Assembly (NCBI GenBank): GCA_000499405.2
Contig: HG738138.1
Span: 19,135,753-19,199,752 of the forward strand
Length of the DNA: 64,000 nucleotides
Direction of reading: 5' to 3'
Source of the DNA: Onchocerca volvulus
Lineage: Eukaryota; Nematoda; Chromadorea; Rhabditida; Onchocercidae
Positions within the stretch are counted from its first letter, which is position 1; each line of letters opens with the position of its first letter. Shown one piece after another: positions 50,764-64,000 of the stretch. Made by a program: the position numbers and the translations under genes. The notes below the pieces were generated by a model. It made no database searches, was not told where the DNA came from, and worked only from the letters and a program-made list of their open reading frames with translations.

Positions 50764-53700
50764 ATGCTGTTTTTGCTCCTTTTATACTGTATTACTTTAT
50801 TAACGACACGTTCTCGCGGAGCAGAACTTTATGGATTCAATATTGAGCATGGCGATCAGGTAAGGAAAATTTAGCATAGTGACGCATTGTAACAAGCCTG
50901 TGTTACTGTTAGCAAGACTCTATATAGTGACTGTATTGAAAATGTCAGTTAAATGCGCATGCATAGCAATACGATTACTGTATTCCTAAGCAACTCTTAC
51001 TAATAATTTCTTCCATCCTTCTTGCAATAAGAACTTGTAGTGAAACCAATTTGCTCATTATTTATTCTGGCAATACACTGAAGTTGCCTGCAAATGTCAC
51101 CAATTTTATGCTTTCTTTTCATTGGTTTGAATTATCACTGATCCTTCTATTCTTAACATTTCAGGTGCTATCATTTTCAAATGATTCTTACGCAGTAACA
51201 CTAGATGTGCCAATAATATATTTTGAAGAGAATCAAAATGAATTATTCATCTATTCGAAAGGTATTGTAACATTTGGTAAAACTATCGATGTTACGCAAG
51301 TAAGCGATTTGGATCAGGCGAAGATCAACGCTATTGCAATATTTTTTGCTCCAGTCAGTGCAGGGAAAATTTTTTATAGGTAGATATTTTAATAACACCA
51401 AAATTTTCGAAAAAAAAAACAATTCTCTAGTTCAAAATGAAAAGTTTGATATTAATTCGATCAGAAAAATTAAATTATTTGACTTATTTTGACTTTGTGC
51501 CAATATAAGCATTCTTCCAAAAATAACTTGACTTTTTGATTTTTGTTTAGTCAAATAAACTTTTTTTTCTGCAAATCAGAGCGACTTCAAGTGACACGAA
51601 TTTACTATACGACTTGACGGATAAAATTCGAAAAAACTTTCCGAATCGAGAATCGTCTGATTTCAAAGCTTTACATGCTGTTGTAATTACATGGAGTGAT
51701 ATGATGGGTGAAGATTCTGGACAAGGTTCAAATCAATTTCAGGTAATTAATTCATTATAAATATTTCAAAAAACTTTTCTTAATTTTGAAGTTAAAAATT
51801 TTGGAGACGAAACCACTATTATTTTCGTTTTAACTGACAAAGTTGAAATGGACTGACTATTCGCTAAAATGGATGCACTAAACATTTAAACAAAAAAAAA
51901 AAAAAAAAAAAAACGATTTAATCAACTGATAGCACTTGTGATTATGATAATCATTCCATGGTCAAATTTATTTTTTGTCTGTTTCAGATGATTTTAGTAA
52001 CAGATGGAATGAGTTCCTATGTTTTCCTCATTTACAATCGAATAACTTGGACTGGAAAGAATGATCAGCATGCGCAAGCCGGTCTCTATTTCTCCGATGG
52101 GCGACGTGAATCAATGATCAATAGCGGAACGGCTAGTATTAAGGAACTTGTGAAGTACGTTGGGAAGTTAATTTATTACAAAACTTCGAACTGATGGCAC
52201 AAAAGTAATTCTCAAACTGAAATGATGAAAAGGACTATTTAACTTCAAACCAGCAGTAACATAAGATTAAATCTTTGAACTTCAAAAAGAAATATTTCGA
52301 TAATTTTCTCTTTTGAACTTAGTACATATACTTGAACTTTGAAGTCATTAGTTAAACTGCCAACTTATTGTAATAAATGGTAGCACATCATCGGAAAAGT
52401 ATTTTGATGTTTTAAAGAGCGAAATTCCTCGCTTTTTATTTTCTATTTATTTTGCAAACTGTATTAAACAGGATTTTCTAGTGAATCGTTAACTGTATGA
52501 TGATTTCAGCTTATCAAATAACCAAAACGAAGGTACCTATATTTTTCGAATATCAGGTGCCGCACCTGAAGATCCACGAGGAGCACAGGTTGAGGATGAT
52601 TATAATTACAGCGATTATGAGCAAGAATATGACTCTGATAATGAACATAAACGACAGCACAGTTAGTAGTGTTCAATTTTTTGACGAATTACTTGCACCA
52701 ATTGTCTGTCAATATAAGTTGTACTCATTTTCCATCCATTCATCCATTCGTTCTATGTTTTTCCTAAGCCAAAAAATCTTGGTGTCAATACAACATAGAG
52801 CAAAATGTAATAAAATTTAGCACTAGTTGAATGAAGAAGATTGACAAAATTTTGGTATTAATGAGAAGTACAAGGATTTCAATCGAATTTCGAATTAATA
52901 TATGTATGGGAGGGTTTAATTCTGCATCTTATATTTTAGATGTGAGTGTAGAGAAAAAAGCCGTTGATTCCATGATAATAATCAATGAAGCTGAATTTCA
53001 GCATCTTTTTTCAAATTTAATTTCTAGAGCCATTAAGAGAAGATTGTCCAACAGATCCGTATCATGATCAGTGTCCAGCGGAATGTCAAGTATTGACCGA
53101 CGATCGTGGATGTTCGCTTTGTGTTTGTGCACGTCTGTTTTTTCCCTTTTTTTCTCAGGGTAGTGTCCAAAACGGATTGGATAATTTAAGGAAATGTATT
53201 GTAAAACAGAAGATGGAATTATTATAGATAGAACACCTCTTTGATACAAAATTGACACTTCCGAATTTTCTTGAGGGCTTGAGAAATGAGAAAAAAAACT
53301 TGGAAGGCAAAAATGAAGAAATATCTTAGTTATCCTCATTGATTCTCCATACATTTAAATAAAAAAAAGTGGGATGACAATTTAAAATTTGGTTCAGTGT
53401 GTTTTCTGGCTCTAGGCTTACTGGAGAACCTTGCTTATCACTGCTGTTAATGATAGCACAATTCCTTGAAGAATAATTATGTACAACTTTCATGCATGTC
53501 CTTTGTTTCCTTTGTTACGAACTTGATCGTAAATTCTTTACCCTTTGTTAATTTAAGAAGTTCTTCAGTCTTATTCCTTATAGTTTATCTTTTCAGTAAT
53601 TTGGCACTGCATTTTCATTACCTCGTTTTTTGTTGACAGTTTGACCTTCCAACTTGTCTTTCTATCTATTTGTATAATTTCTGGAAATTTTTTTTCCTGT

Positions 53701-56700
53701 AGTATTTTATTGTTTATAAAATAAAATTTGAAATTAGCAATTTAAAGTTCAAAATATTACTAAAATTCAACACAGAACATGAAAATATATTTCTTAGGCA
53801 GATAAATAAATGAACACGAGTCACAATAAAAACGGGAGTTTAGTAAATTTTATGCTTAAAATCGATTCATCATTCCAATTTTATATTAACTAATGATAAA
53901 AACAGGAAGTTATTCAATTTCATAAACCAAAGAATAATTGTCAGGTTTCAGAACCACCGCAGTCTAACAAAGTAGAGGAGAATGTTAATGAAGTAGACAA
54001 AAAGATAGTATTACCAAACGAACATGAGCAAGGTAGCATAAGACCGGAGGAATCTACTTGTAAGTTTCGAATTTTCAAAACTTCGTATCTTTAGTCATCG
54101 AAATAAAGAAAAACTATCCAAAACCATTGATTTTCATTCGAAATCAGATTTTAAGTTAAGTTTGGAATCAATTAAAAAAGCTCTTTATTCAGCAAAAGAT
54201 GCCTTGGAAGAACAAGATATCAAAGACAAACAGCCAAAGACAGATGACAAAAATGAAAGAGGTAATATCTATCAATAAAGTTAGAAAATTATTTTGTTGT
54301 ATTTACTACGAAACATAAAAGATCTTTATTAAATCTGTTTATTATTGCAGTAATATATTTGCATAGCCCTTTTTCAGAATCAAAATTAGTTGTTCCGATA
54401 GATCCGGAAAATCCAGAATCAATTCATGACATCGAAGGCATTGCACTGAGCTGCGCTATTGCGAGCGAAAAAGTTGGTTTTGCACTGTTATTTGTTTGAA
54501 GTCTTTAAAAATTTCCAATAAAATGTTGAAATCCGAAAAAATTCAAGTCCAGTGACTGGCCATTTCACAGATATTATTCATGATATCGATAGTGACGGAA
54601 TAACATAACGAGTGGAATTAAGTAAAGATAAGCAATGATAATAAGCAGTGAATGCTTATTTTCTATATAGTTAATTATAGTAACAGTACGAAACAAGAGG
54701 CTGTAAATAATTTTATAAAAAATTCAGGTGCAACCATGTAGCTCACATGCTAAATGCATTGACTACGATCCAGGTTACTGTTGTGAATGCTTGTCGGGCT
54801 ATTACGGTAACGGCGAAGAATGTTTGAAAGATGGTAAAATTTTATCGTATTTTTTGTCGACGGTCCTTGCACCACTCTCAAGAATAGAATAGGAGCTAGT
54901 CCTAAATCACAGACATAAGCATTCTGAATTAGTAAGTATGAATAAGAAGGATTTGGTAATAATCGCCGTTAGTTGAACATAGAAGGATCTTTCAAGAATC
55001 AGCAACAATCTTTATTTTTTATTATTACAATATTAGCGATGGAAATCTAAATTACTGCTTTTAAGGAGAGCCGCAAAGAATCAATGGTGGCTTTGAGGGT
55101 GTGGTAAATGGGAAGGAAATGGATCGAACCGAATTACACACTTATGTGATGGTCGAAGAAGGTCGAAGTTATACAGCACTCTCACAAATTTCGCCAGAGC
55201 TTGGTCGATCGTTACTGTTGCTGAATGCGATAGGTGGCGCTATGGGATGGTTGTTTGCTAAGGTTTCCTTAGCAGTTGAAAATTTAAATAAATTCAATTA
55301 TAACTTTTGAAATTTAAAGAGAAAAAGGATTGAAAGAAAATGAAGTCAATTTAAAACCTGGAAAATATGCAGAATCTCAAATATTCTGCAGAATAAGTGA
55401 GCAGCGAAAAAGTTTTCGCTGCTTGAGCTTTACAGGATAATAATATATCATAAGCAAATAGTTTCTGTCAATAAAATTTCTAGAAAATAATCAGTTCCAA
55501 TTTGATTTTTCATAATTTTCTTTTTTTTCTTTTGTATGTTCTACCAATAACGCCATTTTTTAGTGGAGGATTCGTAGGTGCAGCAAAAATAGGCATGCAA
55601 AGAAAATGATGAACAAAGAATGGAATGCAACATTATGTTAACCTCATCCCCCGATGTGCAATTCATAAAATGCATGCTGATACCATATTGACATCTTTCA
55701 AAGCATAGCTTATTAAAAAAAATGTACAAAATACATAAGTTAAAGTAATGAGTAATATCCATAAATTTTTAGGTGATATCGTCAACATCTTACAACGGAT
55801 TTATGCTTACAGGTTCGTCATTCTTTATCAATATTTTGATTTCTCGTTTTCGGTTTGATTTCAGCTTGCAAATTCAATAAATTTGATCGGACGATCAAGT
55901 TAAAAAAAAATCATTGCAGCATTATAAAAAACAAAAAAAAAAACATTTTTTGCTTTCAATTCGCAATTACATAAGTAATGCAAACAATGCCATTTGATCT
56001 TTAATTGTAAAATATTCTGAAGGAGGCCTTTTTAATCGTACGGTGAATGTCCATATTGGAGATCGATATATGGTAACAATTAAGCAACAGTTTTCTGGCC
56101 GTGACATTTACCATTACTTCAAAGCACACGTAAGTGTCACTGATGTTGAAAAAAAATCTGATCGAATTGTAAAATGGATTCTAGATTAGTTGGATTGGAA
56201 ATTGCTTCTTGCTATTATGGCTCTGATAGGTCAGCAATAGGTTTTCCTGAGTTTATACGATATTATACACAAAAATGTGCTCATACAATAGTAAGAAGTA
56301 AATGAGCAGTACACGGTTAATATAAAAGATACTAACAGTCATCTCCTGCTGAAATGTCGCTCGTGCTGTAGTTGAAATCGTTTTTGAAATGGACCGGAAC
56401 TGAACATCGCTGATTTAATGTTGAAAAAAACTGCTGTTAAAGAAACTGCGTTGAACACACCGATGTTCAAGAAAATGACCGATTTGAAGACATCAACATT
56501 GTACAGATTGCTCGCGTTTAAGACATCAATGTAACTGATCTAACTGCCCGAAAAAGCTGCATTTTTATATGAATAATCCCCGGTACTGATAGTGAGCAGA
56601 AATTAACAACACATTAGTCATACAAATGTTTGGATATGAAGAATAAAGATAGGATGGACAATTCTCAGTAGCTTCAGCGCTTGTAACATTCCGGACAGTC

Positions 56701-59700
56701 ACATCCCAACATTTCACACGATGTCCGTAAGCTCTCTTAGCAAATCGGAAGATGAGAGAGTAAAGGCCTTTTTGCCCAGATTAGATAAGTGACTCATATG
56801 TGTGAGATATATTACAAATTTCTCTTACACATATTACTTGAATTATTTCGTTTTTATTTATACTATAAATATTTCGATTTTACCAACAACTTATACTTAA
56901 GTTTGAGGACCATATATTAAGAGTATAATACTTCTTATTTATGATTGAATTCGTCTAAAATATAAAACATATATTATTTGGAATTCAGATGTTCATCTCA
57001 GGGACGTTGCCGGAGTTGGCGGAAGATGCAGAGGTAATTTATTCAGATCATGAGGAAGAATACAGACGCGAAGGACCTGGTAATGAAGTCGTTTTTACAA
57101 TTAATTTGTCAAACATGATTTTTTTACCAAACAAAAATCATTAAAATTCGGAATTATAAAATCTGAAAATATCATATAATTAATAAATTTGCAGGGTTTT
57201 TGCGATCATATTCATCGCAAATGATAACAGTCAAGGAAAATGGTGCGGAAACACAAATGAAACTTTCAACTGATCAACAGATACACTATAAAGAATGTCC
57301 ATTTAGAGAGGTAGTTCCGGATTTTTAAACGTAGAATCAAAAGGATCCTATATAATAATCTTTGACCTGTTATCCAGATCATAGCAGTTGCCGTTATCAT
57401 GACATACATGCATATTCGTCTATGATTGACAAGTTTGTTCTTGGATATTTCATTCATAGTGATTTGATCATTGAGGAGGATTGAAAAGAAGAAATTATTT
57501 TACTTGTTTTAGATCTAGTTTAAGGGAAAATCAGCATCCAATCGATAAATATTCACTACCATAACCGAAATATCTATTGTATCTTGCAAACTTTACTACC
57601 ATTTCACTTTACGATACCAAAGTAATGTATCTGATTCGCAGATGTAATTCAAATTGTTCCTTTTCCTTTGCAGTTCACAAAAGACCCTGTGGTTGTGATT
57701 CATGTCAGTCGAATTCATGTTGTCTACGATGTTGAAGAACACATCGTACGTTATGCATCTGCAAATATGGCAACAAATCGAGATACCAATATCATGATAG
57801 GACCGTCCAATATTGATGACCATCAGTTACCTGATATTAACCAGCAGTCACAGCAACAACAGAAGCACTACCGTAATCAACAATCCCATCAACAAAAGGA
57901 AGATGTGGAAAGTCAAAGACCAACATGCACCAATTGTCTACAAGTAATTTATATTTATCCTTTGCATTTTCTATTCACATTATATTGCATTAAATTTTGA
58001 TTCATTTTAAATTATAATATTTTAGCACATTCACGTTTTACGTGTTAATTTTAATAATTAAAATTGAATGCAATTTAAGAATGCTTGTGAAAGTGGTCGA
58101 CATTTATGCACATTGCAAAATATGATTTGCGTCCCTGTGGAACGTTCGTATCGTTGTGAATGTATAAAAGGGTACCAAGCGGAGTACGACAACAACACGG
58201 AGCTTGGCTGGAAATGTATTGGTCAGTTCCAATCTAAAATCAAATTATTTTATTTTCTTTGTATTTGCTATTTTATTGACCTTCATACATTCATAGATAT
58301 TATGTGAACCTTTTACTTTAATAATCTAAGATAACAAAGCATCGATTTCCAAAAGTTCTTATTATTCCAGAATTATATTTTTTCTTTAAACAAAGCGCAA
58401 TATCAAAAAAATTGGTATACTAGATTTCAATGAAGATGTACCTTATACTGTAGATATGAACGAATGTGAACGAGGAGAACATAATTGTGGTCGTAATGCC
58501 ATCTGTGTCAACCTGGAAGGTACATTTGAGTGTCGATGTGGTGATGGGTACGAAGGAGATGGACATCTTTGTCGAAGTAAGATTTTAATTTCTTTTTCGT
58601 CTTCCTATGATTGAGTACTCGTTGATTCCAATTCTTACGCTAACAGCTCTTCCAATATTTAATTAGATTTCTTTGCATTATTATGATAGGTAATCAAGAA
58701 TAAATCTTTACATTCACACATTTTTTAATTCGATTTCACGAAGGGACAGCATTTGTTTCTTTGATCGTCCATAATACAAGATAAAGTTATGTGTAGTCAT
58801 AAATTTCTTAGCTCGAGATTTCATCTATCGGTAGAAACAAGTAGAAACGAATTACTTCACTGGAATCCCTGAATTGTGAACTTTCTCGATACTTGAAATT
58901 TTTTAATTACTCTGAAGACCGAATGTGGACATTTTAAGTTCTCTTTTGTTTGATTAAATTGAAAATTAAATGCGAGCATTCAGTATTTATTATATGAACT
59001 TAAATAATACATATCTAATCGGTTCCCTATATGGGATGTTTTTTTATTCGAAATAGTAAAAATTGACTATAATAAATACTCCAGAACTTCTCAATTATTT
59101 TTCTTTTTTTTTTTGAGCTTCATATTTTTCTCAGCTTAATTTTAATATCAGATTATTTTTAACAAATTGAAACTTATTTATTGTTTGTCTTCTCTTCCTT
59201 GATTTTTCCAATTTAGCAACTTATTCGATTTTTAAATTTAAATTTATATACTAGTTCCTAACGTTCAAAAAAGTTTTTTAGAGACCGGAGTTGATGATCA
59301 AATAGATGAAAAACTCCCAGTGATCGGAAGCGGTTGCCTCGACCATCGAGACTGTCATCAGTGGGGAGAATGTGTTTTTGGGAAGAACGGAGAAGCGGGC
59401 TACTGTAAATGTCGTGGTTGGTATACTGGTGATGGCGTGCATCATTGTGGGCCACCAGCAGGTTCATTTTCTTTCATATTTCAAGAGCTTACTGAAAGAA
59501 ATGAGATGATTTTTGATGACATCACTTCTTCGCTGCAGTTACGGTAGCTATGATTTAAGATGATACCATGAAAGATGTAAAATGTTTTAGAGACAGAAAT
59601 CAAACAGGTAGTAATCGAAGATTCTCAGCCAGAGCAAGTGGAACAGACATGTGGAGGTTACAGATGTGACGCAAATGCTTACTGTAGCTCATCGTCAGGA

Positions 59701-62700
59701 CGCGTGAGTTCATAAAACTATCATTAGTTTTCATCAATTTAATCAAAAATTAATAACAAAGAAAAAAAAAACTAATTAAAAATTCAATTACAGACAAAAG
59801 CAAAATATAGTTGTTGCTAGCTTATCCAAAGATCAAAAAAATTTCTTTCCAAACGATATGCATTTTAACATTAATTTACAAAAATTTTTCTTAAATATCA
59901 TGCAGTCTTCAGAAGCATACTATCAAAGCAGAAATTATCCGCTTTGCATCGTTCCATCACATCATATAGTGATTAGCAAATACCGGCAGCAATGAGAATC
60001 TATCTTTTTTATCTCTTAATTTAAGTTTCATTTTTTCATCTTTTTTAGGAGCAATGCATATGTCAAAATGGTTATACTGGGAATGGAATCAGTTGTGTCG
60101 CCGACGTTAGTGACCAACGAAAGCCGAATGTACCAGATGGTATTGATGATGACATCAGTTTGCATTTTTTTTTTTTTTTTTTTTATTTAATCATATTATT
60201 TGGGTAAATAAGCAAATTTTGTGTAAGGAATCAATTTTTCAGCTTTTTTTTAGTTGTCTGTTTTATTCAAAAGTCCTTTGAATTGAATCTTCAAAAGTGA
60301 ACTTTTCATGTGAAAAACCGCGGAAAGTATCTGGTAGCATGCTGAAGATATATACAAAGCCAAGTGGATCAGAGACGTAGCAAATTTTAGATGAATTCCA
60401 AATTAATTACAGGCAAAGTTTGCCGTTCACATGAAGAATGTGGGACACACGGTAACTGCGTGTATAACAATGAACTCGGCGCCTATCGCTGTGTCTGCGT
60501 GCCACCGTATTTTAGTGATGGAGTGAACTGCGTAGAATTAAGAGGAGACAGCAGTAAGAAATAAAAGTTTTGTAAAAGAACTTTATAATTTTTTGTAAGG
60601 CTGAGTTCAACTTATACCGAAGACCGTAAACTTGTATTAAACTTGAAGGCATCTATCTATTGCAGTCATTAATCTTTCGTTTTCAGTAACACGTGATACC
60701 ATGTAAATAGTTTTAAAATGGTCATTTTATTAACTGGAAAGTATTATTAACATAAATAATCGAGATGAATTTATTTCTTCGCTTTACTTTTATAAAACAT
60801 ATTTTTCAAGTTTTTTAAAATAGTGATTCATTTTAAAAGATATCAACACTGATTCCTTTCTAAACACTGATCACTTCGTTTGACTTTCTTGCTTCTTTCT
60901 CTTTTTTGCAGATTCTAGCAATGAATTTCTAGAACGAGTGCCTTGTAATGTGGTTAATAATTGTAATACCAATGCTGATTGCATCTTTGAAAAGAATGAC
61001 CGTGGTGAAAGCGTATATCGTTGTCGCTGCCGTCCAGGATTCTCGGGGGACGGTCATCGATGTACCATGACCTCGTTAGATAATCTTCCTGCATGTACGC
61101 TGCTTGAATTTTCTATGCTTCTTTCAATATTGCATGCAAAATTTACCCTTGATAGAAGTATAATATTAGATTTACAAATTTATTTTTTGAGTTATGGTCA
61201 TCGCTTCAACAATACATATACTTCAAGGGACCGTATTGTCAGAACGAATGCATAAAAATTCAGTTGTTTCAAAGTAAATTAAAATATTAGAAATTTAATT
61301 TCATTATCAATTGAGATATGAAAGAAAAAAATTATAAAAAATTCGTTTACTCCAACGATCTACTGATATATTCGTCAATTACTGACATGAAGAGATGATC
61401 CAACTCGGGCTATATCATTTCTGATATTTCTTAAAAAGCTGCTCCTGCGACATTAACCATCAGACGGATTTTGCAGATGCTATGTTAGGATGTGATAAGT
61501 TGGGTAATTGTGATCTGAATGCAGTATGTGTGCTGGATGCATATACCAATCGTCATTACTGTAGATGCTTGGATGGTTTCGATGGTGATGGTTACATGTG
61601 TGAGGTTGTACGACAGAATACCCTTCTGCCACCTTTGTTTCCTGGTAGCATCTTCTACCCTTTCCTTCACTTTTTTACTGTTGCACAAACTGTTATCTTT
61701 TGAAAGATGTTCTTGAGATGACATTCTGATGTTTCGCATCTTCCCCCTCTGAATCCAAATCTCCAAAAAATCCTTTAATGCTAAGGCAGAAATGAACAGT
61801 TTCAGATATCGACAAGCAAGCATCCTTTTTTCTTTCTCTATCCATATCTCATATTTTTCATTTTGAAATTGCTTCTGTCCTTGGTCAATGTGCTACAGTA
61901 ACATAAAAATAATTATGATCAGCTAGCATTAATGAAGATCTACATTTGAAGTCGACCACAATTATTATCTTTCTATATTGTTGTATGAGGAATATCAGAA
62001 AATTTCTCAACAGCGTAATATCAACAAATTTAACTTTCTTACAGAACCAATAGATGCCAAAACTTGCCGTGAGGCAAGCGACTGTCATCAGAATGCTCAT
62101 TGTGTAGTTCGTGAAAATTCATTGGATTATTTCTGCGAATGTTTGCCTGGCTATCGGGGTGATGGTGTCACACGATGTACCATTGCAGGTTTGATGGGTT
62201 TAAAAAACGTGATACAGTGTATATTTTAATTCATTTCTCACACGTAGTCTTCGTTTCGTCCATATGTTAATCTTCTAAAAGAATCAACTAAGATTGGGGA
62301 GCAATCAAGGGATTTGAAGCTCAAATTTATCAAAAAATAAGTGCTCAAGAGGTTTCTTATTATTAATCCATCACTTGAGAATGGCCAGTAATGATCATCT
62401 TATTTTTATTTCACAGCAGTTGATTATTGATTAAAAAGTATTTCGAACCACCAGAAATGGAAAGTCTTGGGTTTCAAGCATTTACAAGTATAACAAAACA
62501 AACTATTTATCGCACATCTTTTTATCTTCTGTGTCATATTTTTGAAATAATTATTCGAAAAAGTCCACCTTTTGTGTCATTTTGCAGAATTTCTTGGCGT
62601 TTGCTTATCGATTTCATTTCTAAATCTGCTGAAGCTAAATTATGACTTTTCCTTATCAAAATTTAAAATAATTGTAGATGATTGCACACCTGGCAATAAA

Positions 62701-63625
62701 CAGATGTGCCACGAGAATGCTGACTGTGTGTTTGGAGAAGTTGAGAGAACGTACACTTGCAAATGTATAGAGGGTTAGTAATTAATTACATTTCTAGTTC
62801 CAAAATTTAAGTTTGCAGTGTCCAGAATTATCGTAAAAATTTTTAAGGTTTTGTTGGTAATGGACGACAGTGCGTAGCGCAAAATGCAGCAACATGCAAT
62901 GAACAACCGGAAATTTGTCATCAGAGTGCTCAGTGTATTTACAACAGGGAAGAAGAAAGATACGAGTGTGTTTGCAAAGATGGCACCGTGGGCGACGGAT
63001 ATGCAGATTGCCGTGAAGAAGGTTGTGCTTTAATGTGAAAGGTTAAGAAAGTCAGGATCAATACAGATTAAAATAGAAAAAGTGTAGCATAAGGCAAGGA
63101 TCTCGAGATTGACTAAAACTCAACGTCGAAGTCGAAGTCGTTCTTGTTATAACAAAAAAGTCAATTACCCTGAAGCTGTAATCTCAAGTATCATGCAAGG
63201 TTGAACAGTTAGTATTCTTGCTTTGGAATTATCTAACATTTTGTCTAACTTTTCGAGACCACTGGTTAGACTTAAAGTTTTACTGTGGTTCACATCTATT
63301 TAATTTCTCATTTATGGATTAATCCCCTTATTTATTCATACCATTTATTAAATGTTACTAGCCAACTTAAGCCCAATATTACCCCTGAGTCTGAGTGATA
63401 TTGATAGTCTATTGATATTTAAGCAAGATTCTTCAATACTTTGAGAAAGGTTTAAACCTTTTGAAATTACCGTTCTGCACATTGTGGTTGTTTTTATAGT
63501 TGATTTGCACCGCTGTGGTGTTTGCTCATCACATGCACGATGTGTGCATGTTGAAGCTGATGATTCCTGGAGATGTCGTTGCATGCAAGGATATGTAGGC
63601 AATGGACATTTGTGCACATTATACA
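50764..63625 (+). CDS. nid-1: Nidogen/entactin, 3' end beyond the window
   Basis: Basement-membrane linker of laminin and collagen IV, secreted. At least 28 exons join in frame (1284 residues so far): 50764-50859, 51165-51379, 51580-51742, 51988-52154, 52510-52661, 53028-53132, 53952-54059, 54148-54261, 54378-54472, 54728-54833, 55066-55262, 55773-55812, 56023-56129, 56989-57079, 57195-57310, 57674-57943, 58080-58221, 58424-58576, 59282-59461, 59591-59703, 60049-60139, 60413-60553, 60912-61094, 61477-61644, 62045-62188, 62678-62773, 62848-63021, 63500-63625. Signal peptide MLFLLLLYCITLLTTRSRG. NIDO domain about 33-235 (ITWSD, FSDGRRESMINSG). Acidic Tyr patch DDYNYSDYEQEYDSD. First EGF about 409-437 then G2 barrel (GEPQRINGGFEG; HTYVMVEEGRSYTALSQISP; GGAMGWLFAK; KQQFSGRDIYHY). 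Then EGF repeats to the window edge; the expected YWTD propeller lies outside. Confidence 0.95.
53028..53132 (+). other. Antistasin-like Cys module in the nid-1 linker (exon 6)
   Basis: Exon 6 encodes six Cys in 27 residues: CPTDPYHDQC, PAEC, then TDDRGCSLCVC. The pattern C-x(3)-C-x(8)-C-x(2)-C-x-C with D-x-x-G-C before the CxC resembles an antistasin-type repeat. It sits between NIDO and the first EGF, where vertebrate nidogen has a Cys-poor linker. Confidence 0.5.
54728..57310 (+). other. nid-1 first EGF plus G2 beta-barrel (exons 10-15)
   Basis: EGF: CSSHAKCIDYDPGYCCECLS, then GYYGNGEEC. It has the double Cys (YCC) also seen in the human nidogen EGF1 (FCCSC). The following exons 11-15 follow the human G2 order, through NGFMLTGGLFNRTVNVHIGD and KQQFSG to the QIHYKECPF end (human TITFQEC). 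G2 is the collagen IV and perlecan binding domain of nidogen. Confidence 0.85.
58080..63625 (+). repeat. nid-1 EGF-like array, 11 repeats after G2
   Basis: EGF-like units are in exons 17, 18, 19, 20+21, 22, 23, 24, 25, 26+27, 27 and 28. Exon 18 (DMNECERGEHNCGRNAICVN) has the clearest calcium-binding form. Most boundaries are phase 1, the usual condition for EGF exon duplication, but two repeats are split over two exons. The endings G-x-G-D/N-G (GYEGDGHLC, GFSGDGHRC, GYVGNGHLC) are shared, suggesting serial duplication. More may follow past 63625. Confidence 0.85.
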
Positions 63626-64000
63626 GTTTGTTATTAATTTTTACACTTTCATTAATTTTGCACTTTTGCATTCACTTTTGTTATGTGGTGGTGCAATTTT
63701 TGCTAGCACAAGTAAATAAATGGGAATGGTAAACTATAAAATAAGATAGCAAGAATTTTTGCTATATTTATTTGATTGAGTGCTGCTACCAAAATGATTA
63801 GAATGAGGAAAAGATAAAGTTATCACTTAAGCACGACAGATAACTAATATTGAAGTTTTAATGTAATACTGCACAAATGTATTATACATTAATTCTCACG
63901 ACTTACAGACATTGAATTACTTGTCACCTACAATGACGTTGTGTCATATTTATGTGAATGTATTCTTTTGATATTTATCTTCTCGAAGATATTTTCAAAT

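Overview
The window looks like nuclear DNA of a parasitic nematode, most likely a spirurid/filarial worm. The DNA is strongly AT-rich. Genes are split by many short introns with GTAAGT-like donors and TTTCAG-like acceptors. Two start codons sit directly behind splice-acceptor-like sequence, as expected for spliced-leader trans-splicing. The protein set is metazoan. The species cannot be fixed by eye. All exon models below were built by hand by joining reading frames at GT...AG sites; no search was run.

Layout. (1) 1-18,100, minus strand: a cluster of small two-exon secreted-protein genes (copies A, B, C, a disrupted D, and a diverged cousin E). Exon 1 carries a signal peptide and a Tyr-rich stretch with long Tyr runs. 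A phase-2 intron follows, and exon 2 encodes a Gly/Ala-rich hydrophobic tail ending in GK or G. The array is interrupted at about 3.1-10.7 kb by the plus-strand gene for proteasome ATPase Rpt2, a small divergent minus-strand gene whose start lies 6 bp from the Rpt2 start, and a decayed coding remnant. (2) 19.0-20.8 kb, plus: a secreted Cys/Pro-rich protein. (3) 20.8-30.0 kb: a gene-poor stretch. (4) 30.0-31.2 kb, minus: a secreted Cys-Cys/Pro-rich repeat protein. (5) 33.8-44.0 kb, plus: three cell-division genes in a row, Mps1/TTK kinase, HOP2 (PSMC3IP) and APC10. An Obg-type GTPase pseudogene fragment lies inside a HOP2 intron. (6) 44-50.7 kb: mostly empty, with one weak small gene model at 46.6-47.8 kb. 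(7) 50.8 kb to the window end, plus: nidogen (signal peptide, NIDO domain, linker with an antistasin-like Cys module, G2 barrel, at least 12 EGF-like repeats), running off the right edge.

How the genes relate. Mps1 (spindle checkpoint kinase) and APC10 (subunit of the checkpoint's target, the APC/C) act in the same mitotic decision, and HOP2 acts in meiotic strand exchange. Caenorhabditis elegans lacks both Mps1 and HOP2, so this region appears to keep genes lost in that lineage. Rpt2 degrades the ubiquitinated products of complexes such as APC/C, but its position inside the secreted-protein array looks like rearrangement rather than function. The most novel material is the Tyr-rich/Gly-tail gene cluster and the two Cys/Pro-rich secreted proteins, which I cannot assign to a named family and which could be cuticle, sheath, eggshell or defence components.
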